A DNA stretch of 64,000 nt, taken from NCBI RefSeq assembly GCF_023217965.1, contig NZ_JALPSC010000001.1:1488001-1552000 (forward strand), in the 5' to 3' direction. The stretch comes from Prevotella sp. E13-27 (lineage in GTDB: Bacteria > Bacteroidota > Bacteroidia > Bacteroidales > Bacteroidaceae). Positions 1-6,526 of this stretch are shown in pieces. Under the pieces are notes generated by a model, which was not told the DNA's origin, made no database searches, and was given only the letters and a program-made list of their open reading frames with translations. The position numbers were made by a program, and so were the translations under genes. How positions within the stretch are numbered: position 1 is the stretch's first letter; each line of letters begins with the position of its first letter.

Positions 1-1
1 C

Positions 2-790
2 GAACTCTCCATAGACCGCAAGCTCACCGCCCTGCGTGCTGAACAGCCTCTCTACCGCGATCTGTCGTTTGATACCATTGCCGGTTACGAGGCTCATGGC
101 GCTATAGTCCACTACGAGGCTACTCCAGAAACCGATGCGGAGATAGAGCCTAAAGGACTGCTGCTGCTCGATAGTGGCGCACAGTATCAGGATGGCACTA
201 CCGACATCACCCGTACCATAGCTCTTGGACCTGTCACCGATGAGCAGCGCCATGTATATACGCTTGTGTTGAAAGGTCATATCGCCCTGGCACGTGCCGT
301 GTTCCCTAATCGCACCAAGGGCACGCAGCTCGATGTGCTGGCACGTCAGTTCATGTGGCGCGAAGGACTGAACTATCTCCACGGCACCGGTCACGGCGTG
401 GGCAGCTACCTCAGCGTTCATGAAGGTCCTCAGCAGATACGAATGGAATGGAAACCGCAACCTCTCGTTGCCAATATGACCATTACCAACGAGCCAGGCA
501 TCTACCTCGCAGGGCGTTTCGGCGTGCGCATCGAGAACACCATGATTGTGGTGCCTGCCGACACGTCAAAGTTCTTCTCTGTAGATGATGAGGCTGAGCG
601 TGGCAGCTATCTCCAACTGGAGCCTCTGACTCTCTGTCCGATAGACACGACGCCGATAGTCCCCGGCATGCTTACCGACGATGAGCGCAAATGGCTCAAC
701 GACTATCATGCCTTGGTATATGAGCGTCTTGCACCGCTGCTCAGCAGTGAAGAACGGGCTTGGCTGAGAGAAAAGACATCAGAATTATAA
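2..790 (+). CDS. Xaa-Pro aminopeptidase (aminopeptidase P), 3' part
   Basis: C-terminal catalytic part of an M24 metallopeptidase that removes an N-terminal residue preceding proline. The frame is open from the left edge of the window, so the start lies outside it. The five dinuclear metal ligands of the pita-bread fold can be seen in order: Asp in DSGAQY, Asp in TTDITRT, His in GTGHGVG, Glu in TNEPGIY and Glu in RIENT. The protein ends EKTSEL at a TAA stop. It has no signal peptide in the visible part, so it is probably cytoplasmic. It converges with the carbonic anhydrase-like gene, with a 9-bp gap. The family call is secure; substrate preference is not known. Confidence 0.93.
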   Translation, partial: ELSIDRKLTALRAEQPLYRDLSFDTIAGYEAHGAIVHYEATPETDAEIEPKGLLLLDSGAQYQDGTTDITRTIALGPVTDEQRHVYTLVLKGHIALARAVFPNRTKGTQLDVLARQFMWREGLNYLHGTGHGVGSYLSVHEGPQQIRMEWKPQPLVANMTITNEPGIYLAGRFGVRIENTMIVVPADTSKFFSVDDEAERGSYLQLEPLTLCPIDTTPIVPGMLTDDERKWLNDYHALVYERLAPLLSSEERAWLREKTSEL

Positions 791-799
791 TTTCGTGTC

Positions 800-1306
800 C
801 TATTCTTCCTTAAGGTACTCTTTTGAATAGGCTACGTAGTGCTCTGCATTGTCGGTCTGACCGGGGCGTGTAGGCTTGATATACTTTGCCGGCACTCCGC
901 CCCATATCTCGTGAGGGCCCACCTTTGTGTTCTGTAGCACCAGAGCACCGGCAGCCACGATGGCACCTTCGCCAATCTCACATCCGTCTAACAGCGTAGA
1001 GCCCATGCCAATGAGGGCGTGGTCGTGGATGGTGCAGGCATGCACTGTCACATTATGTCCTATCGTCACATAGTTGCCGATATGGGTGGGACCAGTCTCG
1101 TGGGTAACATGAATGCACGAGCCATCCTGCACATTGGTACAGTTGCCAATGGTTATGGGAGCCACGTCGCCGCGTACCACGGCATTGAACCACACCGAGC
1201 ATTCGTCACCCATAGTCACGTCGCCCACAATCGTTGCATTCTCGCTGAAATAGCATTCCTTACCCCACTTGGGGCTCATGCCTTTGTATGATTTTATAAG
1301 TGCCAT
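800..1306 (-). CDS. Gamma carbonic anhydrase-like hexapeptide protein
   Basis: 168-residue left-handed beta-helix protein of the gamma-class carbonic anhydrase/YrdA/PaaY family. Hexapeptide turns such as IGNYVTIGHNVTV and IGMGSTLLDGCEIGEGAIVAAGA run through most of the chain. Candidate zinc ligands are His84 and His89 (GHNVTVH), with His66 or His69 upstream, the usual family pattern; the enzyme would be a trimer with the metal at subunit interfaces. Whether it hydrates CO2 or has another role cannot be read from sequence, since many family members show no carbonic anhydrase activity. A TATCTTTG promoter box lies 27 bp upstream of the ATG. Confidence 0.88.
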   Translation of the reverse strand: MALIKSYKGMSPKWGKECYFSENATIVGDVTMGDECSVWFNAVVRGDVAPITIGNCTNVQDGSCIHVTHETGPTHIGNYVTIGHNVTVHACTIHDHALIGMGSTLLDGCEIGEGAIVAAGALVLQNTKVGPHEIWGGVPAKYIKPTRPGQTDNAEHYVAYSKEYLKEE

Positions 1307-1333
1307 AAATCAGATTGTTTCGTTATTCTTTTG

Positions 1334-1341
1334 CAAAGATA
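1334..1341 (-). promoter_or_regulatory. -7 promoter box of the carbonic anhydrase-like gene
   Basis: Read on the minus strand this is TATCTTTG, matching the Bacteroidota -7 consensus TAnnTTTG, 27 bp before the ATG at 1306. No clear -33 TTTG is seen. Confidence 0.55.
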
Positions 1342-1449
1342 CGACTTTTCCGTTATAGCAGCTTAACATAGTCGCAAATATTTTCAGATACTGACAGTTA
1401 TTGATTCGGATGCAGTCAGAAATTCTCATCAAGACAGACTATTATTTTT

Positions 1450-1531
1450 AAATCTGCGTCACAGATTTATAAAACCATGACGTAGATTATTAAATCTGCG
1501 ACGCAGATTATGTAATCCGTGTCGCAGATTT
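1450..1531. repeat. Array of four 21-bp quasi-palindromic units
   Basis: Four units begin near 1450, 1471, 1492 and 1513, with a 21-bp period. Each is a variant of the near-palindrome AAATCTGCGACGCAGATTT. The array is followed by TTTAACTATTTTAATCC. A second four-unit array with the same period and a matching right flank lies at 63153-63233. The rest of the 1307-1627 intergenic stretch holds only the upstream promoter and the REP-like segment near 1590. Confidence 0.85.
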
Positions 1532-1589
1532 AACTATTTTAATCCGGCTAAGAATAATTATTTACCGCAACTCTGCTCTATTTCTGATA

Positions 1590-1620
1590 GTCTAAGTGGA
1601 TAATCGGAACCCCGTTTTTC
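1590..1620. repeat. Degenerate REP-like segment
   Basis: The stretch around AAGTGGATAATCGGAACC followed by CCGTTTTT resembles the right arm of the perfect hairpin at 5169-5201 (AAGTGGATCAGCGGAACC, then GTCCCCAGTTTTT). The left arm is decayed. This is probably an old copy of the same palindromic element. Confidence 0.4.
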
Positions 1621-1627
1621 AGGTGCT

Positions 1628-2560
1628 TCATTTCATCATTACTTTCTTACTAGTTCCATCAGAATACAAAATCAGATTCACACCAGGCTGTGGCGAAGAC
1701 AACTGCTTACCATTAAGATCAAATACGGCAATTTCTTTTTTGTCTTCTTTTGATGATGTGAAAGTCTTAATGTGTCTAACTTCGTTAGTCTCTTTCACGT
1801 ATTCAAAAACAAAGTGATGATACACATCAGGCTCTACTTCCCTGTCTTCAATGTTGTACTCTGTTCCACTATGTAACTCCCAATCTTCTGGAATATTCTT
1901 TTTGTAGATTTTGTTTGCACCTATTACAATGTATGACTTGTCCTCGACATTGACAAATTGTGGGCTTGCATAATCCACATAATATGGCAATATGATTGTC
2001 TGGATTTTATTCCCATCCCAATCAATAAATTCAAAGTCTGTTACAAATGCCTGATAATAATTGGATGTGCTACTTATCTCACCCTCAATGCCCTTGTAGT
2101 TGTCTCCATATTTGTAAACCGAATGGCTTGATATAAACATTTTGTGAGTCTGTTTGATATAATACAGTTTGCTTTCATCGCCTTGCCAGAACTCATTGAA
2201 GTTTGTTGTTGAAAAGGAGTATCTTTTATTTTGCCTAAATGACGCTTCTCTATCTTCCCATTCCTTAAGCTGGTATTTCGAAAGTTCTGAATTGTATTTT
2301 GAACCTTGTGATGCTGATTGCGAGTATTTCGCATTATATGTTTCCTGGTGTGCATCATGAGTTTCCAACAGATGCCATTCTTTATCGTATTTCCTTACGA
2401 TAGCATCCGCATAATCTAAGCCATAGATATTGGAGTTAATTGTATAGAACGACATTGAATTATTTGGCTTTAAAGTAGCAAATACTTCATCAATGGTAGA
2501 CTGTGCTGAAGTTTCAGTGATGGCTAAACATGCCATGAATAACAAAAGAGCCTTTTTCAT
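1628..2560 (-). CDS. Secreted protein of unknown function with C-terminal sorting tail
   Basis: 310 residues. The N-terminus is a signal peptide (MKKALLLFMACLAITETSAQ, probable cleavage after SAQ). The last 30 residues, beginning AVFDLNGKQL and ending SDGTSKKVMMK, match the compact tail on many Prevotella secreted proteins, thought to be a type IX-like sorting or anchoring domain. The middle is rich in Tyr, Ser and Asn and has no domain I recognise; it looks extracellular. It stands alone between the repeat array and the decayed toxin-antitoxin pair, so context gives no function. Confidence 0.75.
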   Translation of the reverse strand: MKKALLLFMACLAITETSAQSTIDEVFATLKPNNSMSFYTINSNIYGLDYADAIVRKYDKEWHLLETHDAHQETYNAKYSQSASQGSKYNSELSKYQLKEWEDREASFRQNKRYSFSTTNFNEFWQGDESKLYYIKQTHKMFISSHSVYKYGDNYKGIEGEISSTSNYYQAFVTDFEFIDWDGNKIQTIILPYYVDYASPQFVNVEDKSYIVIGANKIYKKNIPEDWELHSGTEYNIEDREVEPDVYHHFVFEYVKETNEVRHIKTFTSSKEDKKEIAVFDLNGKQLSSPQPGVNLILYSDGTSKKVMMK

Positions 2561-2585
2561 ATTATCTTTTTATTTAATACCGAAG

Positions 2586-2754
2586 TTACAAGGGTACCAA
2601 CTCCGTCAAAAATTCATTGGCTGTCATCAGTGGCATGTCGCAGAACTCAGTGAAATGACGTTTGTTGCCGGTGATGATGGCGTCACATCCGGCAACCTTC
2701 GCACGCTTGAATGTAGTCAATCAGAATGTTGGTGTCAAGAAATACGCGTTTCAT
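2586..2754 (-). pseudogene. PIN-domain (VapC-type) toxin, internally deleted and frameshifted
   Basis: The first codons encode MKRVFLDTNILIDYI, the start of a PIN nuclease with its first catalytic Asp (in LDTN). After about 17 codons the frame runs into a TGA. In another frame the C-terminal part of the same fold follows: AKVAGCDAIITGNKRHF, then EFCDMPLMTANEFL and a TAA at 2586-2588. A full PIN toxin of this type has about 135 codons, so roughly 80 are missing and the two ends are out of frame. The ATG overlaps the stop of the antitoxin-like gene (ATGA), the usual toxin-antitoxin operon layout. The toxin must be inactive. Confidence 0.8.
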
Positions 2755-3008
2755 CGGCTTAGGATTGCTTTTAACCGTGGATCACTGTCTATCTCTTCTT
2801 GGGTGAATGTGGCGCAACCGCTCCATTTCTCAATTTCAGGCGACACGTTTTGCATCTTGTAGCCTTTCTTCTGTGCAGCCTCCTGCTCCATTTGCTGAGC
2901 TGCAAACAGAGACCTTACGAATGCGAGCATCTTACTGAGCATTACATTGTTGTCAAGCAATGGATTCATTTCGCGGAATAGTTCCGCACGTAGTTGCATT
3001 GTCTCCAT
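2751..3008 (-). CDS. Probable antitoxin of a PIN-toxin pair
   Basis: 85-residue protein, METMQLRAELFRE at the start and FTQEEIDSDPRLKAILSR at the end. The helical N-terminal half could be the DNA-binding or dimerising part, and the C-terminal half with an acidic stretch and a conserved-looking WSGCATFTQEE segment the toxin-binding part. The function is inferred mainly from position: its stop overlaps the start of the PIN-toxin remnant by ATGA. A TATATTTG box at 3038-3045 (minus strand) gives it a promoter. With the toxin broken it is now an orphan antitoxin or a relic. Confidence 0.65.
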   Translation of the reverse strand: METMQLRAELFREMNPLLDNNVMLSKMLAFVRSLFAAQQMEQEAAQKKGYKMQNVSPEIEKWSGCATFTQEEIDSDPRLKAILSR

Positions 3009-3037
3009 AATCGTACCTTAATTAACTTTTTCCGCTG

Positions 3038-3045
3038 CAAATATA
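3038..3045 (-). promoter_or_regulatory. -7 promoter box of the toxin-antitoxin pair
   Basis: TATATTTG on the minus strand, 29 bp upstream of the antitoxin ATG. Confidence 0.45.
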
Positions 3046-3140
3046 CAACTTTTTGGGAAAAGCGATGCTTTTGTCCTTGGAAATTTCGTTGCTTTGCGGT
3101 GTGTAAAACTGTGAAAGAGGCGCTTTGAGTCCCCATGCGG

Positions 3141-3575
3141 TTATCTCTTGGTATATGTCTCGGAGTAGTCTTTGCCAACGTCGTAGCCGTCGTTGATTGT
3201 GAGCTGATTGCCACTGACGGAGTATGCCCAAACTTTATCTACAGCTTTAGTGTATAATTCGCCTACTTCAAAATGAACTTGGAGCAGCCTGTCGGATAGT
3301 ATGTTATAGGTGAAACTTTGACTGTAGCTGTAAGACTCTCGCTTTTTGTTTGCTGTGGCATATCCTGATATACTCAGTGTGCCAGTGCCATTGCTGTTGA
3401 AGACAATGGTTTCCGTACTTGACCAGTCGTCACCAGACTCAGAGATTATCCATGTGCCTACAATAGGACTTTTAACTGTTTTGTTGTCATCGTCGTCGTC
3501 TCCGCATGAGGTGAATGTGGTACATACAAGTGCCATCAGGACGATGGTCATCATAGAAAGAAGTTTCTTTTCCAT
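3141..3575 (-). CDS. Lipocalin-like lipoprotein
   Basis: 144 residues with a lipoprotein signal peptide (MEKKLLSMMTIVLMALV, lipobox TSC at about residue 24) followed by an acidic DDDDD run of the kind linked to surface export of Bacteroidota lipoproteins. The mature part starts VGTWIIS and continues in short beta strands (SSTETIVFNSNGTGTLSISG), typical of the small lipocalin-like domains of this phylum. No ligand can be inferred. A TACCTTTG promoter box lies at 3621-3628. Confidence 0.75.
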   Translation of the reverse strand: MEKKLLSMMTIVLMALVCTTFTSCGDDDDDNKTVKSPIVGTWIISESGDDWSSTETIVFNSNGTGTLSISGYATANKKRESYSYSQSFTYNILSDRLLQVHFEVGELYTKAVDKVWAYSVSGNQLTINDGYDVGKDYSETYTKR

Positions 3576-3620
3576 AGTTTTGTTGTTTTTAGTTTGATAA
3601 TGATTGCTTTAATTGGATGC

Positions 3621-3628
3621 AAAGGTAG
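3621..3628 (-). promoter_or_regulatory. -7 promoter box of the lipocalin-like lipoprotein
   Basis: TACCTTTG on the minus strand, 45 bp before the ATG at 3575. Confidence 0.5.
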
Positions 3629-3716
3629 AAAAGAAAATTAATAAAGTACAAGAAAAAGTGAATTATTTGGTAAAAAATTGGAACAGTTCCGATTATTCAC
3701 TTTTTTAGCAAAACAT

Positions 3717-3747
3717 TTTGACGATTCAAAGGTTTATCGTATTTTTG
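3717..3747 (+). promoter_or_regulatory. Promoter of the gltD-like gene
   Basis: TTTG at 3717-3720, a 19-bp spacer and TATTTTTG at 3740-3747 match the Bacteroidota sigma factor consensus in both elements. Transcription would start about 25 bp before the ATG at 3777. Confidence 0.75.
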
Positions 3748-3776
3748 CCGATGAAAACAATCTATTGTACTAAAAT

Positions 3777-5159
3777 ATGAATCAGAAAACAGCTTTTCAA
3801 GAAGTAAACGAGAGCTATACGATGGCCGAGGCCATCCACGAAGCACAACGCTGTCTGCATTGTAAGGTGCCACAGTGTCAGAAGGGATGCCCCATAAGCA
3901 ACGATATACCCGACTGGGTGCACGAGCTGTCAATGGGCAATCTTGGCAACGCCATCAGTATTATCCGCAGCAAGAGCAATCTGCCGGCCGTGTGCGGTCG
4001 CGTGTGTGCCCACGAGAAACAATGTGAGGGCAACTGTGTGCTGGGCAAGAAAGGACAGGCGCTGAACATTGGTAAGCTGGAGCGCTTCGTGGCCGACTTC
4101 GACTCAGAAAACGAGCTTACACACGAGAATATCGTGGAGAAGAAGCGTGGTCGCGTGGCAGTTATTGGTGCCGGTCCCTCGGGCATCACCGTGGCTGGCG
4201 ACCTGTCGCGCATGGGCTTTTCGGTAGAGATATTTGAGATGGAGGCCCAGTGTGGTGGTGTGCTGCGCTATGGCATCCCTGAATACCGACTGCCCAAGGA
4301 AGTTGTGGCACGCGAGATACGCTATATCGAGAAGATGGGCGTAGTTATTCATCGCAACACCCATGTGGGCTTCGACATCACCATTGACAGCCTCTTCGGT
4401 CAGGGCTTTGATGCCATCTTCATAGGCACGGGGCTGGGCAAACCCAAGACGCTCGAGATACCCATCTACCGCAATGGGCGCTGTCTCTCTGAAGGTGAGG
4501 GCGCAATCAAGTGTGAAGACCTGCAGGGTGTTCGCAAGGCAGCCCATTTCCTGCGTCGCGTAGAGCTTATACAGGAAGGCTTCATGAGTCCCGATGAGAC
4601 CCATGTCAAGCCTGGTGCCCATGTGTGGGTGATAGGTGGCGGCAACACGGCTATGGATGCCTCGCGCACGGCGTTGCGCGTTGCTGCGAAGCGAGTGGAC
4701 GTGGTCTATAGAAAAGGATTGGAAACGATGTCAGCCCTGCGTGCAGAGTATGACGACGCGGTGAAAGAGGGTGTCAACTTCAACTTCTGGAGCAACATAA
4801 CCGAGATTCATGTTGACGATAACCTTGACATCACAGAGATTGTGCTGGAGACGAAGGAACCCGACAAAGAGCCTGTGCGCCAGACGCTGCCTGCCGAGAA
4901 TGTTATCATGGCAATCGGAGCTGAACCTAAGACAAAGATTGTGCGCACCACACCAGGGCTGGAGAACGACGAAAGGAAATTCCTCATCACCCGTGATATT
5001 CCTTACGGCATGACTACTCGCAAGGGCGTGTTTGCTGGTGGTGATGTGGCCAACGCACAAGCCACTGTGGTTCATGCCATGCAGAACGCGAAACGCGTGG
5101 CTGAGGGCATAGCCCAGTATGTCGATGCCGTCAAGCTGATGGAAGCAATAAATTTATAA
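3777..5159 (+). CDS. gltD: Glutamate synthase small subunit-type NADPH oxidoreductase
   Basis: 460-residue GltD-type flavoprotein. The N-terminal part carries cysteines for [4Fe-4S] clusters (CLHCKVPQCQKGC near residues 28-40 and CGRVCAHEKQCEGNC near 77-92). An FAD-binding GAGPSG follows near residue 129 and an NADPH-binding GGGNTAMD near 295. In the classical enzyme this subunit passes electrons from NADPH to the large glutamate synthase subunit. No large subunit gene is adjacent, and a perfect terminator follows at once, so it is transcribed alone. It may work with a distant GltB or as a stand-alone oxidoreductase of the same family. The family call is firm; the partner is unknown. Confidence 0.85.
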   Translation: MNQKTAFQEVNESYTMAEAIHEAQRCLHCKVPQCQKGCPISNDIPDWVHELSMGNLGNAISIIRSKSNLPAVCGRVCAHEKQCEGNCVLGKKGQALNIGKLERFVADFDSENELTHENIVEKKRGRVAVIGAGPSGITVAGDLSRMGFSVEIFEMEAQCGGVLRYGIPEYRLPKEVVAREIRYIEKMGVVIHRNTHVGFDITIDSLFGQGFDAIFIGTGLGKPKTLEIPIYRNGRCLSEGEGAIKCEDLQGVRKAAHFLRRVELIQEGFMSPDETHVKPGAHVWVIGGGNTAMDASRTALRVAAKRVDVVYRKGLETMSALRAEYDDAVKEGVNFNFWSNITEIHVDDNLDITEIVLETKEPDKEPVRQTLPAENVIMAIGAEPKTKIVRTTPGLENDERKFLITRDIPYGMTTRKGVFAGGDVANAQATVVHAMQNAKRVAEGIAQYVDAVKLMEAINL

Positions 5160-5168
5160 AATAGTGTC

Positions 5169-5214
5169 GGTTCCGCTGATCCAAAGTGGATCAGCGGAAC
5201 CGTCCCCAGTTTTT
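5169..5214 (+). terminator. Perfect 14-bp hairpin terminator / REP-like palindrome
   Basis: GGTTCCGCTGATCC at 5169-5182 pairs perfectly with 5188-5201 around the loop AAAGT, followed by GTCCCCAG and TTTTT at 5210-5214. It lies 9 bp after the gltD-like stop. The sequence style (GGAACCGTCCCC) resembles REP-type palindromes and has degenerate relatives near 1590 and 11575. Confidence 0.8.
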
Positions 5215-6381
5215 ATGCAGAGCAATATATTAAAGCGTCTATGGTATGATTATAGATTGGAAGCGGACTTCGGTTTGGCAGTAACAGCGGTGCTGGCGCT
5301 CAGTTATTGGGCAACGGGTGTCATCATACCGGCTGAACTGTCAGAACGCTGGTTGTGGCCGTTGCTAAACGCCTGCATTGCAACACTTTGCTTCTTTGGC
5401 GTGTGGCTGTGTCTCAAGCACAACGGCGGCAACCGAATACGCGTTGCATGGGCGGTGGCGTTGTTTCTGTGGGGACTGTTAGAGGCGGTGTTGGTGACAG
5501 GTGTTATCCTATACGATATACCTATCGTCAAACCAGGTACGGAAACCTTGACAGGCAATGCGATGATCGTGGGCTGTTTGTTCGCGTGGATATTGTTTAT
5601 CTATCCCCGTGAGGCGCTGCAACCGGACCATTTCGTGTGGTGGCGAAGTTTGCTGCAACTGCTACCCTTGCCTGTGATGGCGATACTCGATTATTTCTTG
5701 TCTATCGACCTTCGATTAGTGATTGCGCTCTATCCGCTGTGGCTGTTGGGCATACTGGTCGTGCAGATTCGCAAATACCGTCAATGGTGTGAGGACAACT
5801 TCTCCACGATGGATAACATTGACGCACAGTGGCTGATGCGCTATATTGTGATGCTGGTTATTGCCGGTGGGTCTTTTTTCTGGCTATGCGTATCGAACGA
5901 CCCCTCACGTGTGGTCACACAAGACCTCTATTTATTATATATGATCGCGTACACGACCGAGCGCGTACTTTATCGGCCAGACCCGTGGAAACAGCTGCGC
6001 AGTACCGTTTCAGAGGAGCCGGAAGAGGTCAATCCTGCCAATGTAGCCTATCGTGCTACCTTGGAAGCTTGGCTCGACAAGGAGAAGCCGTACCTTAATC
6101 CTGATTTCCAGTTGACGGACTTGCGTCAGGTATTGCCACTCAACCGCACTTACCTCAGCCATCTTATCAACACCGAGTATGGTTGTACGTTCTATCAGTT
6201 TGTCAACCGCCGCCGTATCGACGAGGCTAAACGGATGAAGACTGAACACCCCGAGTGGACCATGCAAGACATATCCCAACGTTGCGGCTTTTCTTCTCCA
6301 CGTGTTTTCTATCGAACTTTCGCCCGTGAAACAGGTATGACTCCAAAGGAGTGGTGGCTCAATCGTGGTGACAATTCGTAA
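5215..6381 (+). CDS. AraC-family regulator with integral membrane N-terminus
   Basis: About 388 residues from the ATG at 5215; the upstream GTG at 5164 is rejected because it lies inside the terminator hairpin. The first 240 or so residues form about six hydrophobic segments (for example FGLAVTAVLALSYWATGVI and MRYIVMLVIAGGSFFWLCV). The C-terminal 110 residues are an AraC-type double helix-turn-helix, with NRTYLSHLINTEYGCTFYQF in the first half and DISQRCGFSSPRVFYRTF then GMTPKEWW in the second. This suggests a regulator that senses something in or across the membrane. It sits directly upstream of the giant surface protein gene, a possible target. Confidence 0.85.
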   Translation: MQSNILKRLWYDYRLEADFGLAVTAVLALSYWATGVIIPAELSERWLWPLLNACIATLCFFGVWLCLKHNGGNRIRVAWAVALFLWGLLEAVLVTGVILYDIPIVKPGTETLTGNAMIVGCLFAWILFIYPREALQPDHFVWWRSLLQLLPLPVMAILDYFLSIDLRLVIALYPLWLLGILVVQIRKYRQWCEDNFSTMDNIDAQWLMRYIVMLVIAGGSFFWLCVSNDPSRVVTQDLYLLYMIAYTTERVLYRPDPWKQLRSTVSEEPEEVNPANVAYRATLEAWLDKEKPYLNPDFQLTDLRQVLPLNRTYLSHLINTEYGCTFYQFVNRRRIDEAKRMKTEHPEWTMQDISQRCGFSSPRVFYRTFARETGMTPKEWWLNRGDNS

Positions 6382-6418
6382 AAATTGTACCTTTTTTTAG
6401 GGACAATTCGTAAGAAAT

Positions 6419-6444
6419 AGCACGTACCGTATTGTGTACGTGCT
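6419..6444 (+). terminator. Hairpin terminator after the AraC-type gene
   Basis: AGCACGTAC at 6419-6427 pairs with GTACGTGCT at 6436-6444, followed by TTTGTTTTT. It overlaps the -33 region of the next promoter. Confidence 0.65.
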
Positions 6445-6462
6445 TTTGTTTTTGTATTTTTG
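6432..6462 (+). promoter_or_regulatory. Promoter of the giant surface protein gene
   Basis: TTG at 6432-6434, a 20-bp spacer and TATTTTTG at 6455-6462; the coding start is 65 bp downstream, leaving a 55-60 nt leader. Confidence 0.6.
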
Positions 6463-6526
6463 TAGGCGTGTTCGTTTGTCTTGACATTAAAACCAAACCA
6501 CAATAATTATTAATAACTAACCTAAA

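Noticed and set aside
1450..1531. CRISPR array
   Set aside because: Units are contiguous at 21 bp, with no unique spacers, and no cas genes are near.
5164..5214. GTG start for the AraC-type gene
   Set aside because: This stretch is the perfect terminator hairpin of the gltD-like gene; the ATG at 5215 begins a normal sequence.
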